In this document: positions 25,062 through 35,807 of the stretch, piece by piece
Layout: the number at the start of each line of letters is the position of its first letter
Numbering within the stretch: the first letter of the stretch is position 1
From: Adenophora triphylla var. japonica
Taxonomy: Eukaryota; Streptophyta; Magnoliopsida; Asterales; Campanulaceae
Reading direction: 5' to 3'
DNA length: 64,000 bases
NCBI GenBank assembly: GCA_022495995.1
Contig: JAFEMH010000750.1
Span: 506,001 to 570,000, forward strand
Program-made: the position numbers and the translations under genes
Notes under the pieces: model-generated
Seen by the model: only the letters and a program-made list of their open reading frames with translations
The model's database searches: none
What the model was told of the DNA's origin: nothing

Positions 25062-26083
25062 AATACCCCCAAATTTATCTTTTGCTCGTCCTCGAGTAAA
25101 ACAAAAGAAATAAACAAAAACAAAATTACCCTAACAAATAAAAACAATCAACAGAAAATATTTTTGATATGTTCTCACTACATACAAGGTTGTCGGCCAA
25201 AGAAGTCTCAGATTCTCACTTACATATGCTAAATAAATGCCAATAAGAATATGCAATTACAATCACATTAATGCATCTAACCCACAATTTTCCACCTCGG
25301 CCTGAATGATGAATGAAATATGGGAGATCATTGTCACCAAAGTAAGATATTTTATAGGGTCACTGACCACATGCTCTAAATCAATGATACTAAGATGAAA
25401 TTTCTGCACAAGGGACACTCATATGCATATTTAAACAAAACTGTCAACCCGGCTACTCTTTAGGGATCAAATATGGCTTTATGGTTTGTAATGTATCGCG
25501 ATAAACGCGGGCTAGGTTCACGGTTACAAATGAAGATAAGGACATACGAAGTCAAGCAAGTGAAACTAGAAAGTCTTCATCTTACATCCTCACATTGAAG
25601 TTTATCACTCCACTCCAAGCCAACCCATTGATTTAACCCCCAAACTTATAATTTTGTACACTTTCAAACTTGTACTTGAAAGTGAATGGTGGTGCAATTG
25701 TGTTTTACATGTATTAATGCAATTCTAATTAACATATTCAAATTGGCACAAACTAGCAAAACTCAATCAAAAACTCTCTCAAATCATCACGGACGTTGGC
25801 CAACTTCCAAACATATAATGAGAACAAAATTTTTAAATTTTTCTATTTTTTTGGAGGGTGACACTATATACACTCCCCTATAAACCCACAAACTCGGAGA
25901 GATATCTACCCCCAAACTCAAAACATGCTATGTCCTCATAGAAAAGAGAACAAAAACATGCCTTGGGTTCAAAGGACAATATGACACAACAAAGCAAATA
26001 AATAAAGCAAATAAAACATACCTACTTGGGTTGCCTCCCAATCAGCGCTTTGGTTAAGGTCGTTAGCCCGACCATTGCCCCAC
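25062..26083 (-). other. Gypsy-D 3' non-coding region
   Basis: The polypurine tract adjoins the LTR (25062-25080), with the word CTCGAGGACGAGCAAAAG upstream on the minus strand, recalling the equivalent place in Gypsy-A. The remainder to the gag-protease stop has no recognisable coding sequence. Confidence 0.75.
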
Positions 26084-27371
26084 TTACTTGGGGTTGAGAT
26101 TGGACTCAATGGATTTGGCCTTTGCTTTTCGGCCCTTTGACCACTTTTGATTTTCTCGGGCACAAACGCCCACTTCCTTCCATGCGTAGGTCCCTTTCTT
26201 AATTAATTCAGGTGGAGCCCACGAAACTTTGGGTGCTTTATGCTTCACCCTTTTTCTTTTCTTTTTGTTGGGGCTCTTGCCCCCAAACTTAGTTTGTTCC
26301 TTCACCTGCGGAACATCTTCCTCAACAAGATCAAAGAGGTTATCTTGAGCAAAAATATTAGCAAAAATAGTCTCAGATAAATCAAGCAAATAACTCTCCT
26401 CTCTAACTTTAAGTTTTGAATGCCCTTGTGGTAGATGTGATGAAATCGACTCTTTATGGGAGTCGTGTGGGAAGTGATACGACCCGTTACTCCTAGAGTA
26501 TTGGTCGGCTTTAATGTTACTAGCCAAGGGGCATACGTCCGCATTATCCCCACTTTTCTCACATCCATTCACATCATATTTGACAATTGGAAAATCGGTT
26601 ATGGCTCCTACAAAACCATCTGTGGGGGAGGGTTTCTTATCATTTTTAAACATACAAAATTTACATTCCTCCCCCATACCTCTCAAGGACACAACCCTTG
26701 ACACACATCAATGGTGGCCTTAGTGTCAAACATAAATGGCCTCCCTGCGGAATGGGAGTTTTCAGTTGTTCCTCACTTGATCCCTCCATACACATCACAT
26801 AAAAGTCAATAGGGATAATGATTTTATCGATTTTAACCAACACCCCTTCAATAACCCCTAAAGGTCTTTTGATTGAGAGATCCGCCAATTGCAAGTCTCT
26901 CATGGGTGGTTTCAACTCACATACCCCCAAACTTCTAAAAACATGAAAGGGAATCACATTAACACTTGCCCCAAGATCCAACAAACCTTTAAAATTTTGA
27001 CCCCTTAAAGAAATTGGGATAGTGAAACACCCGGGTCTTTTTGAACATGTTTAATCTTTTCAAACTCCACACCTCTCTCGGGGTGTGGTTTTCACAACAT
27101 TGGGAGGAGGGGTTTCTAAATTTAATGCGTAAAATACATATTGAACCTTCCCAATCTCATCCACTTCCTCACTAACATTATCAATATTATCACATTCAAA
27201 ATTATCAAGGGAAGAAAGAAATACCTCCTCAATCTCATCACTTTCATCCCAAATAGTCACTATAGACTTGGCTTGCTCTGGTGGGTTTTGAAAATTTTCT
27301 TGTCTTTGGCCTTGTACCGCTTCCACCAACTGTCCAATTTGGGTCTCAGAATCTTCGCATGGCGACCTCAT
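26084..27371 (-). pseudogene. Gypsy-D protease region, frameshifted
   Basis: This continues gag after a frameshift near 27360. An acidic linker (DESDEIEEVFLSSLDNF) is followed by the aspartic-protease site LLDLGASVNVIPFHVF near 26980, then VDKIIIPIDFYVM-type sequence (KIDKIIIPIDFYVM). A second frameshift near 26700-26760 falls where the conserved GRPF motif would be, and the reading resumes as a C-terminal extension ending at 26084 with Lys-rich segments (KSPNKKKRKRVKHK). There are also stops near 27057. As in Gypsy-A, this ends without RT. The C-terminal extension is not a domain I recognise. Confidence 0.82.
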
Positions 27372-28683
27372 GATTTCTGAAGGCTTGTTGTTGTTCCATC
27401 TTGTACTGTTGTTGCTCCATCTTTAACTGCATCATGGGCTCTTCCCAAGGCTCTCTATTCCTCTCAAAGGGCCCCTGAGGTGGTGGTTGGGGATGGAGAG
27501 TTTTATTCTTCTGTTGATTTCCTCCCCAAGAAAAATTAGGGTGCTTTCCCCACCCCGGATTGTATGTTTGTGAAAATGGGTTGTTCTGCGGGACACTCTG
27601 CATATATGCTTGCATTTCATGTACCTGCTCATGATTATATAAATGGGGACTAGTGGTGGGGCAAACTTTATAAGAGTGAGTGTTAGAACCACAAGTTACA
27701 CAACCATCATGCACCAACTTACCAACAGATGACACATTAGATGCAACATTAGAAGTACTACTCATGGCCAACTTATCAAATTTTTGATTAAGAAGTGCAA
27801 TTTGTTTTAAAAGCTCATCGTTCATTCCTATTCCATTCACATTATTTGTTTTACCCCTTGACCCCTTTTGTTGCGAATTAGATGCTAATCTCTCAAAAAG
27901 ATATTGGGTCTCATCCGCAGTTTTGGCTCCTAAAGAGCCTCCGGCTGCGTTATCCACCATAGCCTGATCGGCTTGTGTCAACCCCCCATAGAAAGTTTGA
28001 TGCAATAAAGGCAAAGGAAAATTATGGTGGGGACATTGCACCAAAAGCATCTTAAATATGTCCCATGCTTCATGGAATGCCTCAAAAGAGTCCTGTGTGA
28101 ACCCTATAATTTTCTGTCTAAAAGTGGCTAACGTAGCATGTGGGAAGTATTTTCTCAAAAATATATCATGTAATTTATCCCAAGTATTAATGCTCCTAGG
28201 TGGGAGCAACATGAGCCACTTCTTAGCATTATCCCTCAAAGCAAAGGGAAAACATTTCAATCTTAAGTGCTCATCAGTCACACCCTCTCTCAATGGAAAA
28301 CTCGACACAATCATCATATATTCCCTCAAGAAATTCAAAGAATCCTCCGAGGGAAGGCCATGAAATTGAGGGATCATGTTAAACAGATGGCCTTTTACCT
28401 CGTAACTTTTTGTTGCCTCAGTCAACACAATGCATGACACAGACGTGTCCACCCGCGGCCTAGAGAAGGCATCCATAGTAGGTGCTTGCAAAGCCATATC
28501 AAATACAAATTCCTCTCCCTCAGTGGAAGAAGTTTCTAATTCACTCAAAGTTACCTCTGTCTCGGTGACAGAAGTTTCAGAATCAGTTTCAAACACTTGA
28601 GTAGAGGGAATGCCTCTCTCAACTTTGTCTATCTCGTCGTTCAAAGGAACCAAGTTAGGATCCAATGACCGGCGACCAAACAT
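27346..28683 (-). CDS. Gypsy-D gag, intact 445-residue frame
   Basis: The start is Met at 28683 (MFGRRSLDPNLVPLNDEIDK). An acidic Ser/Thr/Glu-rich N-terminus is followed by the retrotransposon gag core: HLFNMIPQFHGLPSEDSLNF, LRLKCFPFALRDNAKKWLM, INTWDKLHDIFLRKYFP and AWDIFKMLLVQCPHHNFPL. A knuckle-like CVTCGSNTHSYKVC lies near residue 330, and a Gln/Met-rich predicted coiled coil ends the frame. The frame is uninterrupted, unlike the gag genes of Gypsy-A and Gypsy-C, which fits the small LTR divergence. The product would be a virus-like-particle structural protein. The frame lost its link to protease by a shift near 27360. Confidence 0.9.
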   Translation of the reverse strand: MFGRRSLDPNLVPLNDEIDKVERGIPSTQVFETDSETSVTETEVTLSELETSSTEGEEFVFDMALQAPTMDAFSRPRVDTSVSCIVLTEATKSYEVKGHLFNMIPQFHGLPSEDSLNFLREYMMIVSSFPLREGVTDEHLRLKCFPFALRDNAKKWLMLLPPRSINTWDKLHDIFLRKYFPHATLATFRQKIIGFTQDSFEAFHEAWDIFKMLLVQCPHHNFPLPLLHQTFYGGLTQADQAMVDNAAGGSLGAKTADETQYLFERLASNSQQKGSRGKTNNVNGIGMNDELLKQIALLNQKFDKLAMSSTSNVASNVSSVGKLVHDGCVTCGSNTHSYKVCPTTSPHLYNHEQVHEMQAYMQSVPQNNPFSQTYNPGWGKHPNFSWGGNQQKNKTLHPQPPPQGPFERNREPWEEPMMQLKMEQQQYKMEQQQAFRNHEVAMRRF

Positions 28684-28719
28684 GCACCGATTAAATAAAC
28701 TTGTTAAAAATCACAACAA

Positions 28720-28734
28720 CCGGCAACGGCGCCA
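28720..28734 (-). other. Gypsy-D primer binding site (tRNA-Asp type)
   Basis: The minus strand reads TGGCGCCGTTGCCGG starting six bases after the 5' LTR; the match to tRNA-Asp is 15 bases, then diverges. Confidence 0.82.
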
Positions 28735-28740
28735 AAAACT

Positions 28741-30450
28741 TGATGGAGAAAATTCCACTGTGTAATAAAAATACCTTGCAAGTGTACAAGTTACCGAAGT
28801 AGCAATATACAAAAGTAAGGGTCGAACCACAGAGACTCGTGTGCTTTAACAAGTTGATTTAATTAGTGTAAACGAAACAAAAGGGAAAAGGGTTTTTTTG
28901 ATTTGATTGAATTATAAAACTAAGAAAGCAAAATAAATAAATTAAAGATAATAAGAGACAAGGGATTCATGGATTGGGGATCATAACAATTATCACTTTA
29001 TGCTTTTTATTTCATGTAAAAAGGTTTCAATCTCATTCTTGGGTTCGTTCACAAAAACCTAGGGTTAAGATGTTCATATATTCCGGTAGGTCAATAAGAA
29101 CATTAAAACCCTTCTAATTCTATCTTGTTTATATATTCCGGTAGGTCAATATAAACATTCAAGAATTTCAATTAAAAAAACTTAAGAACAATGGAACCTA
29201 GATTCGTTTGATTTTCGGTAGGTCCTCAATTGAATCTATTCTTCTCAAAAATGGTCAAATTACAAATCATCCACGCAAGTGCAATGGTTTGTATCCAAAT
29301 AAATTCAAGAGGTCAAAAGTATATTCCGGTAGGTCAATACAATTGATCTCAAGAACAATAATTAAAACCGTTGAGAAGAACAAGAACAAAAGAGAGATAG
29401 GAAGAATTAAAGCTTTAGCATAAAGATCAAATTGTTACTCACCTCAATCCATGAATCAAATAGTTTAGCCTTGAATGGCCATTAAAATAAATAAAGCAAA
29501 ACCTTGTTCTTTCATCTTCATAAATAAATAAAAACCTAAACTAAAAATATAGAGAGAGAATGATAAAAATCAAAAGATCCAAAGATCCCAAAAGAAAAGA
29601 TAAAAGATAAAAGATGATACAAAACTAGTCTAGGGTTGTTTATATAGGAGGAGGGAGGTGGAAATCCTTTTTGGAAACAAATTAGGGTCAAAATCCTTGT
29701 CCAAGTAGAAAATCTCCCGAAATCCGTGGCTGATTCAGTGCAAATCTGTGGAAAATCTTTAGAATCCTTCCAAAATAAGGAAACTGGCTGCATCTGACCG
29801 TACGTACCGGGCGCGCGCCCACTGAGACCGGGTGTACGCCTGTTCTGAATCTGAAAGCTTCCGGGCGTGCGCCCTCTGCTACTGGTCATGCGCCCACTTT
29901 AAATTTCTTTGGCCAAACAGCTTTGGCCCAATTCTCTCTAGCTTGGCCCATCAATCCTTGCTATGGCCCCAATCACCTAGAGAAGTGGCCGGCCAACCCT
30001 TGAATCCCTCGGCCACTTCCGGCCCGGCCATTTTGTATCATTTGTATTTATTTAGTATTCGTTTCGTCCCGCAATTTTGTCGTCGCATTTTGGCCACTCT
30101 AATGACTTCTTTTGCACTTCGCTCTTTAGGATTTTATTTTTCATTTAATCCCACGAATTTTTATATATCAAATTCATCCAAAAATTCCATATTTCCCATT
30201 TAATCCCTTAATTTCCAATATTTCCACTTTGGTCCCTTGAACTTCCAAATTTCCGTTTTGTCCCAAATTTTTCAAAATTTCAATTTGATCCAAAAGCTTC
30301 CAAAGTACGCTCCAATCCTCCGTTTTCAATATTGTTGCACTTCAACCCCTGTACTTTCAAAACACTACAAAATACATTAAATTCTCAAGGTTTCGAGCAT
30401 CAAATAAGCTAGGAAATATATCTTTTGGATGGATAAAACCACATCCATCA
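28741..30450 (-). repeat. Gypsy-D 5' LTR
   Basis: 1710 bp, about 99% identical to 23353-25061. The minus-strand TATATAAA is at about 29639-29646, with GC-rich GGGCGCGCGCCC-type words at 29805-29900 upstream of it. Confidence 0.95.
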
Positions 30451-30959
30451 GTCACCCTAAGATTAGACTATTTTTGGGAAGTCGCCCTATGATTTGACTA
30501 TTTTGGGGAAGTCGCCCTATGATCTGACTATTTTTGGGAAGTCGCCCTATGGTTTGACTATTTTGGGAAAGTCACCCTATGGTTTGACTATTTTGGGGAA
30601 GTCGCCCTATGGTTTGACTATTTTGGGGAAGTCGCCCTATAGTTTGACTTCGGTTTGTCGAATTAGGGGATGATTGCGATTAATCGCTTTCCTCGTGTTG
30701 TGTGTGATAGCGTTTTAGGTGCCTCAAACCTTAATGATGGCATCTTAGGTGCCTCGAACCTTCATGATGGCGTCTTAGGTGCCTCGAACCTTGATTTGAA
30801 ATGATTTCCCTTTGATTGTTTGGGATAGATGGTCTATTGGTGGACTTCATTTGAAGGGATCGGTCTTATGTTTGCTGCCGAGGAAATGGATGATAATGGG
30901 AAAAGAAACGGGATTCCGTTAACTTTGCTGAGGATTTTGTTAGCCTTTGTTGGAGTTTA

Positions 30960-31585
30960 GTTCAGGAGTATGAACCTAAATGGGGACTTAGTTCAGGGGT
31001 ATGATTCTAAGTCGAGGTTTAGTTCAGGAGTATGAACCTAAATGGGGACTTAGTTCAGGAGTATGATTCTAAGTCGAGGTTTTGTTCAGAGTATGAACCT
31101 AAATGGGGACTTAGTTCAGGAGTATGATTCTAAGTCGAGGTTTAGTTCAGGGGTATGAACCTAAATGGGGACTTAGTTCAGGAGTATGATTCTAAGTCAA
31201 GGTTTAGTTCAGGGGTATGAACCTAAATGGGGACTTAGTTCAGGAGTATGATTCTAAGTCGAGGTTTAGTTCAGGGGTATGAACCTAAATGGGGACTTAG
31301 TTCAGGAGTATGATTCTAAGTCGAGGTTTAGTTAAGGAGTATGAACCTAAATGGGGACTTAGTTCAGGAGTATGATTCTAAGTCGAGGTTTCAGTTCAGG
31401 AGTATGAACCTAAATGGGGACCTAGTTCAGGAGTATGATCCTAAGTCGGGGTTTCAGTTCAGGAGTATGAACCTAAATGGGGACCTAGTTCAAGAGTATG
31501 ATCCTAAGTCGGGGTTTCAGTTCAGGAGTATGAACCTAAATGGGGACTCAGTTCAGGAGTATGATCCTATGTCGAGGTTTTGTAC
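30960..31585 (+). repeat. 62-63 bp tandem repeat in the Gypsy-C 3' region
   Basis: About ten copies of a unit with two half-repeats, AGGAGTATGAACCTAAATGG and AGGAGTATGATTCTAAGTCG, each followed by a GTTCAGG-containing linker. Units are 62 bp in the left part and 63 bp in the right part, where an extra base (GGTTTCAGTTC) makes them a multiple of three and opens a repetitive frame (MNLNGDLVQEYD). The frame is a by-product. Confidence 0.93.
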
Positions 31586-31789
31586 CTGAGGGAGAATGTT
31601 TGAGGGCGTTCTCGCAGGGGAAGATTAGAGCTTACGATGATCATCGGGGAAAAGGGTGACCGTGTTGGTCAAGTGGCTGGACCTAAGGTAGGCTACCTAC
31701 GTATCCCGAGTGGGAATCAAGCCTGGACGTAGTTCGAAAACTGCTGGGGATGGTTTGACGATATTTGGGAGTCGCCCGAGGTTTAACTG

Positions 31790-31915
31790 TTTTTTTTTTT
31801 TTGGGAAGTCGCCCTAAGATTTGACTATTTTTGGGAAGTCGCCCTAAGACTTGACTATTTTTGGGAAGTCGCCCTAAGACTTGACTATTTTTGGGAAGTC
31901 ACCCTAAGATTTGAT
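31790..31915 (+). repeat. Third block of the 30-bp Gypsy-C tandem repeat
   Basis: Four copies of TTGACTATTTTTGGGAAGTC with GCCCTAAGA spacers, the same unit as at 23200-23350 and 30456-30650. Confidence 0.9.
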
Positions 31916-32194
31916 GATAATGTTCTTTTAGAAAAGTAGTTGACTAAGATATGCTTTCATACCTGTCGTGCTTACCTGTAGGCTGCCGGAAGGACCGAGG
32001 CTTGGCGATGTTGATGAAGAGTTGTTGGGTTGCGGTTTCTGCTGACGATTTGCTGTCTTGGGAGGCATTTTGACCTGAAGGGGGGTAGTTTGGTTGAGTC
32101 TGCATCTTGCTGGTGATCGTCAACCTTGTAGAAGTTGTTGAGCTTGTTTTCACATTGGGACTTCTTGCTTTTGAGAACTTGGTGTCTCTGACCG

Positions 32195-32660
32195 ATTTTC
32201 ATTTGAGAACTTGGCGTCCCTGACCGATTTGCATTTTGAGAACTTGGCGTTCCTGACCGAATTGTATTTGAGAAATTGACGTCTCTGACCGAATTTTATT
32301 TGAGAACTTGGCATCTCTGACTGTATTATATTTGGGAACTTGGCGTCCCTGACCGATTTGCATTTTGAGAACTTGGCATCTCTGACCGATTTTTATTTGA
32401 GAACTTGGCATCTCTGTCCGTACTGTATTTGAGAACTTGGCATCTCTGACCGAACTATATTTGAGAACTTAGCGTCTCTGTCCGTACTGTATTTGAGAAC
32501 TTGGCGTCTCTGACCGAACTGTATTTGAGAACTTAGCGTCTCTGACCGATTTGTATTTGAGAACTTGGCGTCTCTGTCCGTACTGTATTTGAGAACTAGG
32601 CATCTCTGACCGAACTGTATTTGAGAACTTGGCGTCTCTGACCGATTTGTAGACACTGGA
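32195..32660 (-). repeat. 32-bp tandem repeat in the Gypsy-C 3' region
   Basis: About fourteen copies of GAGAACTTGGCGTCTCTGAC followed by CGAACTGTATTT or CGATTTGTATTT. Minus-strand frames with QVLKYSTDRDAKFSN-like repeats are by-products of the array. Confidence 0.93.
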
Positions 32661-35600
32661 GGTGATCTGCACATGTTTTGCCCGGAATCATCTCTTGCCG
32701 AAAAGGGGCATTTGATTTCTTGCGATTTTGTTGAAACCATTGATTTTGGACTTTGGTAAATATCTTCCTTGTTGAGGGTAAGTCTCAATAGCGAAGGAAA
32801 ATGGTCTTTCACGTTCGAATCCCTGCATTGGTTAGTAGAGAGGAAGATGTATATATGACATTCATGATGACAGACGCATGCATAGAATCAGAATGATTAT
32901 GACAGTATCACTGCATATGTTCGCGAGATGATGCATTTACTTGCTTTCGAAGATGCACTTAGCCTAAGCTTTTGGCAGGGAAATTATGATTTACGATCTT
33001 CAATCACTTAGGATTTTTCCTATTGATTCAAGTTTTGTGCATGCTACATGAGCCCTTGGGATATTTTTGTGGGGATGCATGGTGATGAGAGGGGATACAT
33101 TGGGATGTATGTGTCTGGAGACTGTTTGGAACAGATTTTGAGCAAGTGGGGGAGGTGAGAGCCCTCGATTGCGATTTAAACAGTGGTTGTTGATGAGGTT
33201 TTGTTAACAGTATCACATGGACCTCAATCTTGATGAGATTGGATTCGGATCCCGGGTCTTGTTTGGAATTTTCCCTCTCAATTTTGGTCATTTGAAGCTG
33301 ATGCTGACAGGCTCTAGGGCACGTTGATATGAGTGAAACTTCTTTCATTTGGGTGAGCCGTGACTTGGCCGAAACCTTGTTCGGAGAATGATTTGATGAA
33401 ATTGCTAATGTCGGGTGAAACCCAGATCTTAGATTTCGACGCTACGGGAAGCTGCTATGTACCAAGTTCTGAAGCTGAAAATCTAGCTGTTGATGTGACT
33501 AGACCTTTCTTGTGACTTGATAAAATTCAGGTCCAGAGGACCAGCTTGGCAAAGTCCAGATTTCGAAGCAGTGACTTGGCGAGGCCCTAATCTTATAACC
33601 TCGTTGTGATTCTGACATAATTAGCAGAGTCCCAATCTGATTGGTAATGCAAAGCGATCCTGAGAATAATCTGATGAAGATCGAATCTATCTTGTAGTGA
33701 AGAACCCAATGTGGACCCAAAGATGACTATATAAGCCCCAGCTTGAAGAGCTGATACAGGAGAACCCGGGAGAACCGCTTAGCGAAGCCCCAGCGTGAAG
33801 AAATTCAGAGTAGTCTAACAGAGGAGGCACCCATCTTTTCAGACCTTAGTCAACCAGTTACTGGACAAGACTCAGAAATGTTTACGTGCAGGGGCATATC
33901 TTTTGAAAGGTGGGAATTTCTCCCGAATTTGTGTATGAATCTCTCGCTTTTGGGTTTGACTCTTTTGAGAGAGTATAAACATAACAAGGTGTGGAAACGT
34001 GTATGGAAGCCCCTGCTGACAGAAAAACAGTGTTTGGCTCTACCTTCCTATAATGTAGAAAGAGAAGACTTGTCGAGACACTTGAAAACTTGTCTTATTC
34101 GTGATGATCACAAAGCTGCTTAAAACCCTTTGTTAATGTTCGGGTTATTCAAACACTAAATTTGATATGAACAAATATTTTGATTAATCACAGGGAGAAA
34201 ACCAACTGATATCGAGAATCAAGCTCGGAAGGGCGGAAAGTGTATAGGGACAATCCTTGATGAGAACGGATTTTTTTTTTGAAATTTGTTTGTGATTTCG
34301 ACCGGACCATTTCTGGTTGCCTACGTTCCCTTCATTATGAAGAGCTCAGGTCGCCGTAGTTCGGGCCTATCCCGAATGAAAAGAGAACGAATGTTGAAAT
34401 TCGAGGATCTGAGGACCTTTGGGGATTTTGAGGATTTGGAGGATTGAATAACATATCCCCTTAGAGTGTCCATGAAAGACACGGATGCGAAGCCCCAGTG
34501 GGACATCCACGGCAAGTGTTTGTGGAGTAGAAATGAATTATGCTCACATGAATCAAATTTGAATTTGCACAATCTTTGATTGGTAATTTTGAGCCAAAAT
34601 GGATTAGATTCCAATTTAAGCAAGCAATGAACCATTAATTTGATTTAGATTTTACGATGAAATTGCTATCCGATAGGAATTGCAGCTGGGTTTCCGGGCT
34701 TCGATCGGCCATCGGGTAATTTTGGGAGTTATGACCTCTTAAAGTGAGGGGTCGGCTGGGCCTTTTGTTGACTGAACCTCTAAAGATGAGAGGTTGGCTT
34801 GCAGGGATGTGTTTGGAAAATCTATGGCAGGGAAGATTGATTGCCCTTAAGGATGAGAGGTCAAATTTTGACCTTGGCCAAAGGAGAGGGTAATGGTGAT
34901 GGGAGTATCCTCTAAAATTAAGAGGATGGCTTGGGATTGTTTTAAGGTAATGATAAGAGGAAGTCCAAGCTATCGAGAACTTTTGTGAACTTGCGAGAAT
35001 TCGGGCTCCTTTTTGATCATTGGAGAACCTCTTTTTTTTTTTTTTGGAAGGCTTCCTGATGAGCTTGGAATTATATCCGAGATTGTGAGGATTTTAAAAT
35101 CATTCTTTTGAGAATTCGGAAGGCCTCTTTGAGGAGTTGAGAATTATCTTTCCTTCCTTCACAACTTGAACATTTTATGCATCGCCGACTCTCGACGCTA
35201 ACTTCTTTGGCGTTGCTTGGACTTCTCTCAATAAGTAGCAAAGGTGATGGCTAAACAGGGTTTCAAAACATGCTGATCTTGAAATAAAAGGGTAGTGTTT
35301 AGTGAGGGTGAGGTAATGGCTTTCCTATGGGTGAAAGGCTTCAACCGCAATCCCTACCGGATGACCTGAGATTAAGTTTTCATTGCTTGCTTAAGCTTTA
35401 AATGAGAAAAGATCCATGCAAATTCATCGAACAATGAGATGATGAGGCTGATGAAAGGGATGTGAGCATATGAGATGCAAGGTGGGGAGTTGGTAAGCCC
35501 CAATTTGAGAGGGATATCAATTGATTTTCTCACTCCAATTAATTTAAATATTAATCATTTAAAAGAATTAGTGGTTGAGCAGCACAAGTGATCATCTAGG

Positions 35601-35807
35601 ATAAAACCATTTCAATTAAGCGTAATGTGGGTGTGCAAGTGATGTCTCGAGTCTAGCAAGAAATGAAGAAAGACTTATATATATATAAATTTTAAATGAT
35701 AGTTAAGCTATCTTTCCACAACATTCGAGGTGGACAAAACCGACAAGTGTCCAAGATGGACTTAGGTGAAAGAAAAATACTAGAGCCTACGAATGTTGAC
35801 TAAAAGA
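32661..35807 (-). other. Gypsy-C non-coding 3' region
   Basis: Long stretch between the tandem arrays and the gag stop. It has short repeated words such as GAGGTTGGCTTG/GAGGATGGCTTG (34760-34940) and a poly-T tract near 35030. I see no RT, RNase H, integrase or other coding motif on either strand. Confidence 0.65.

Larger units (their letters stand above)
23353..30450 (-). mobile_element. Gypsy-D, gag-protease-only LTR retrotransposon
   Basis: LTRs 23353-25061 (3') and 28741-30450 (5'), with matching TGATGG...CCATCA ends. The target duplication GTCAC is at 23348-23352 and 30451-30455, within the 30-bp tandem repeat of Gypsy-C. The minus-strand primer site TGGCGCCGTTGCCGG (28720-28734) is tRNA-Asp-like, and the polypurine tract AAATTTGGGGGTATT adjoins the 3' LTR. 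The interior is only about 3.7 kb and holds gag and protease but no RT, RNase H or integrase, so it must depend on another element. Confidence 0.95.

Noticed and set aside
31341..31589. Repeat protein MNLNGDLVQEYD
   Set aside because: Only the part of the array with 63-bp units is open; the 62-bp units immediately before it destroy the frame.
30960..32660. CRISPR-like direct repeats
   Set aside because: The units are contiguous tandem repeats without unique spacers, in plant retrotransposon DNA; no Cas gene.
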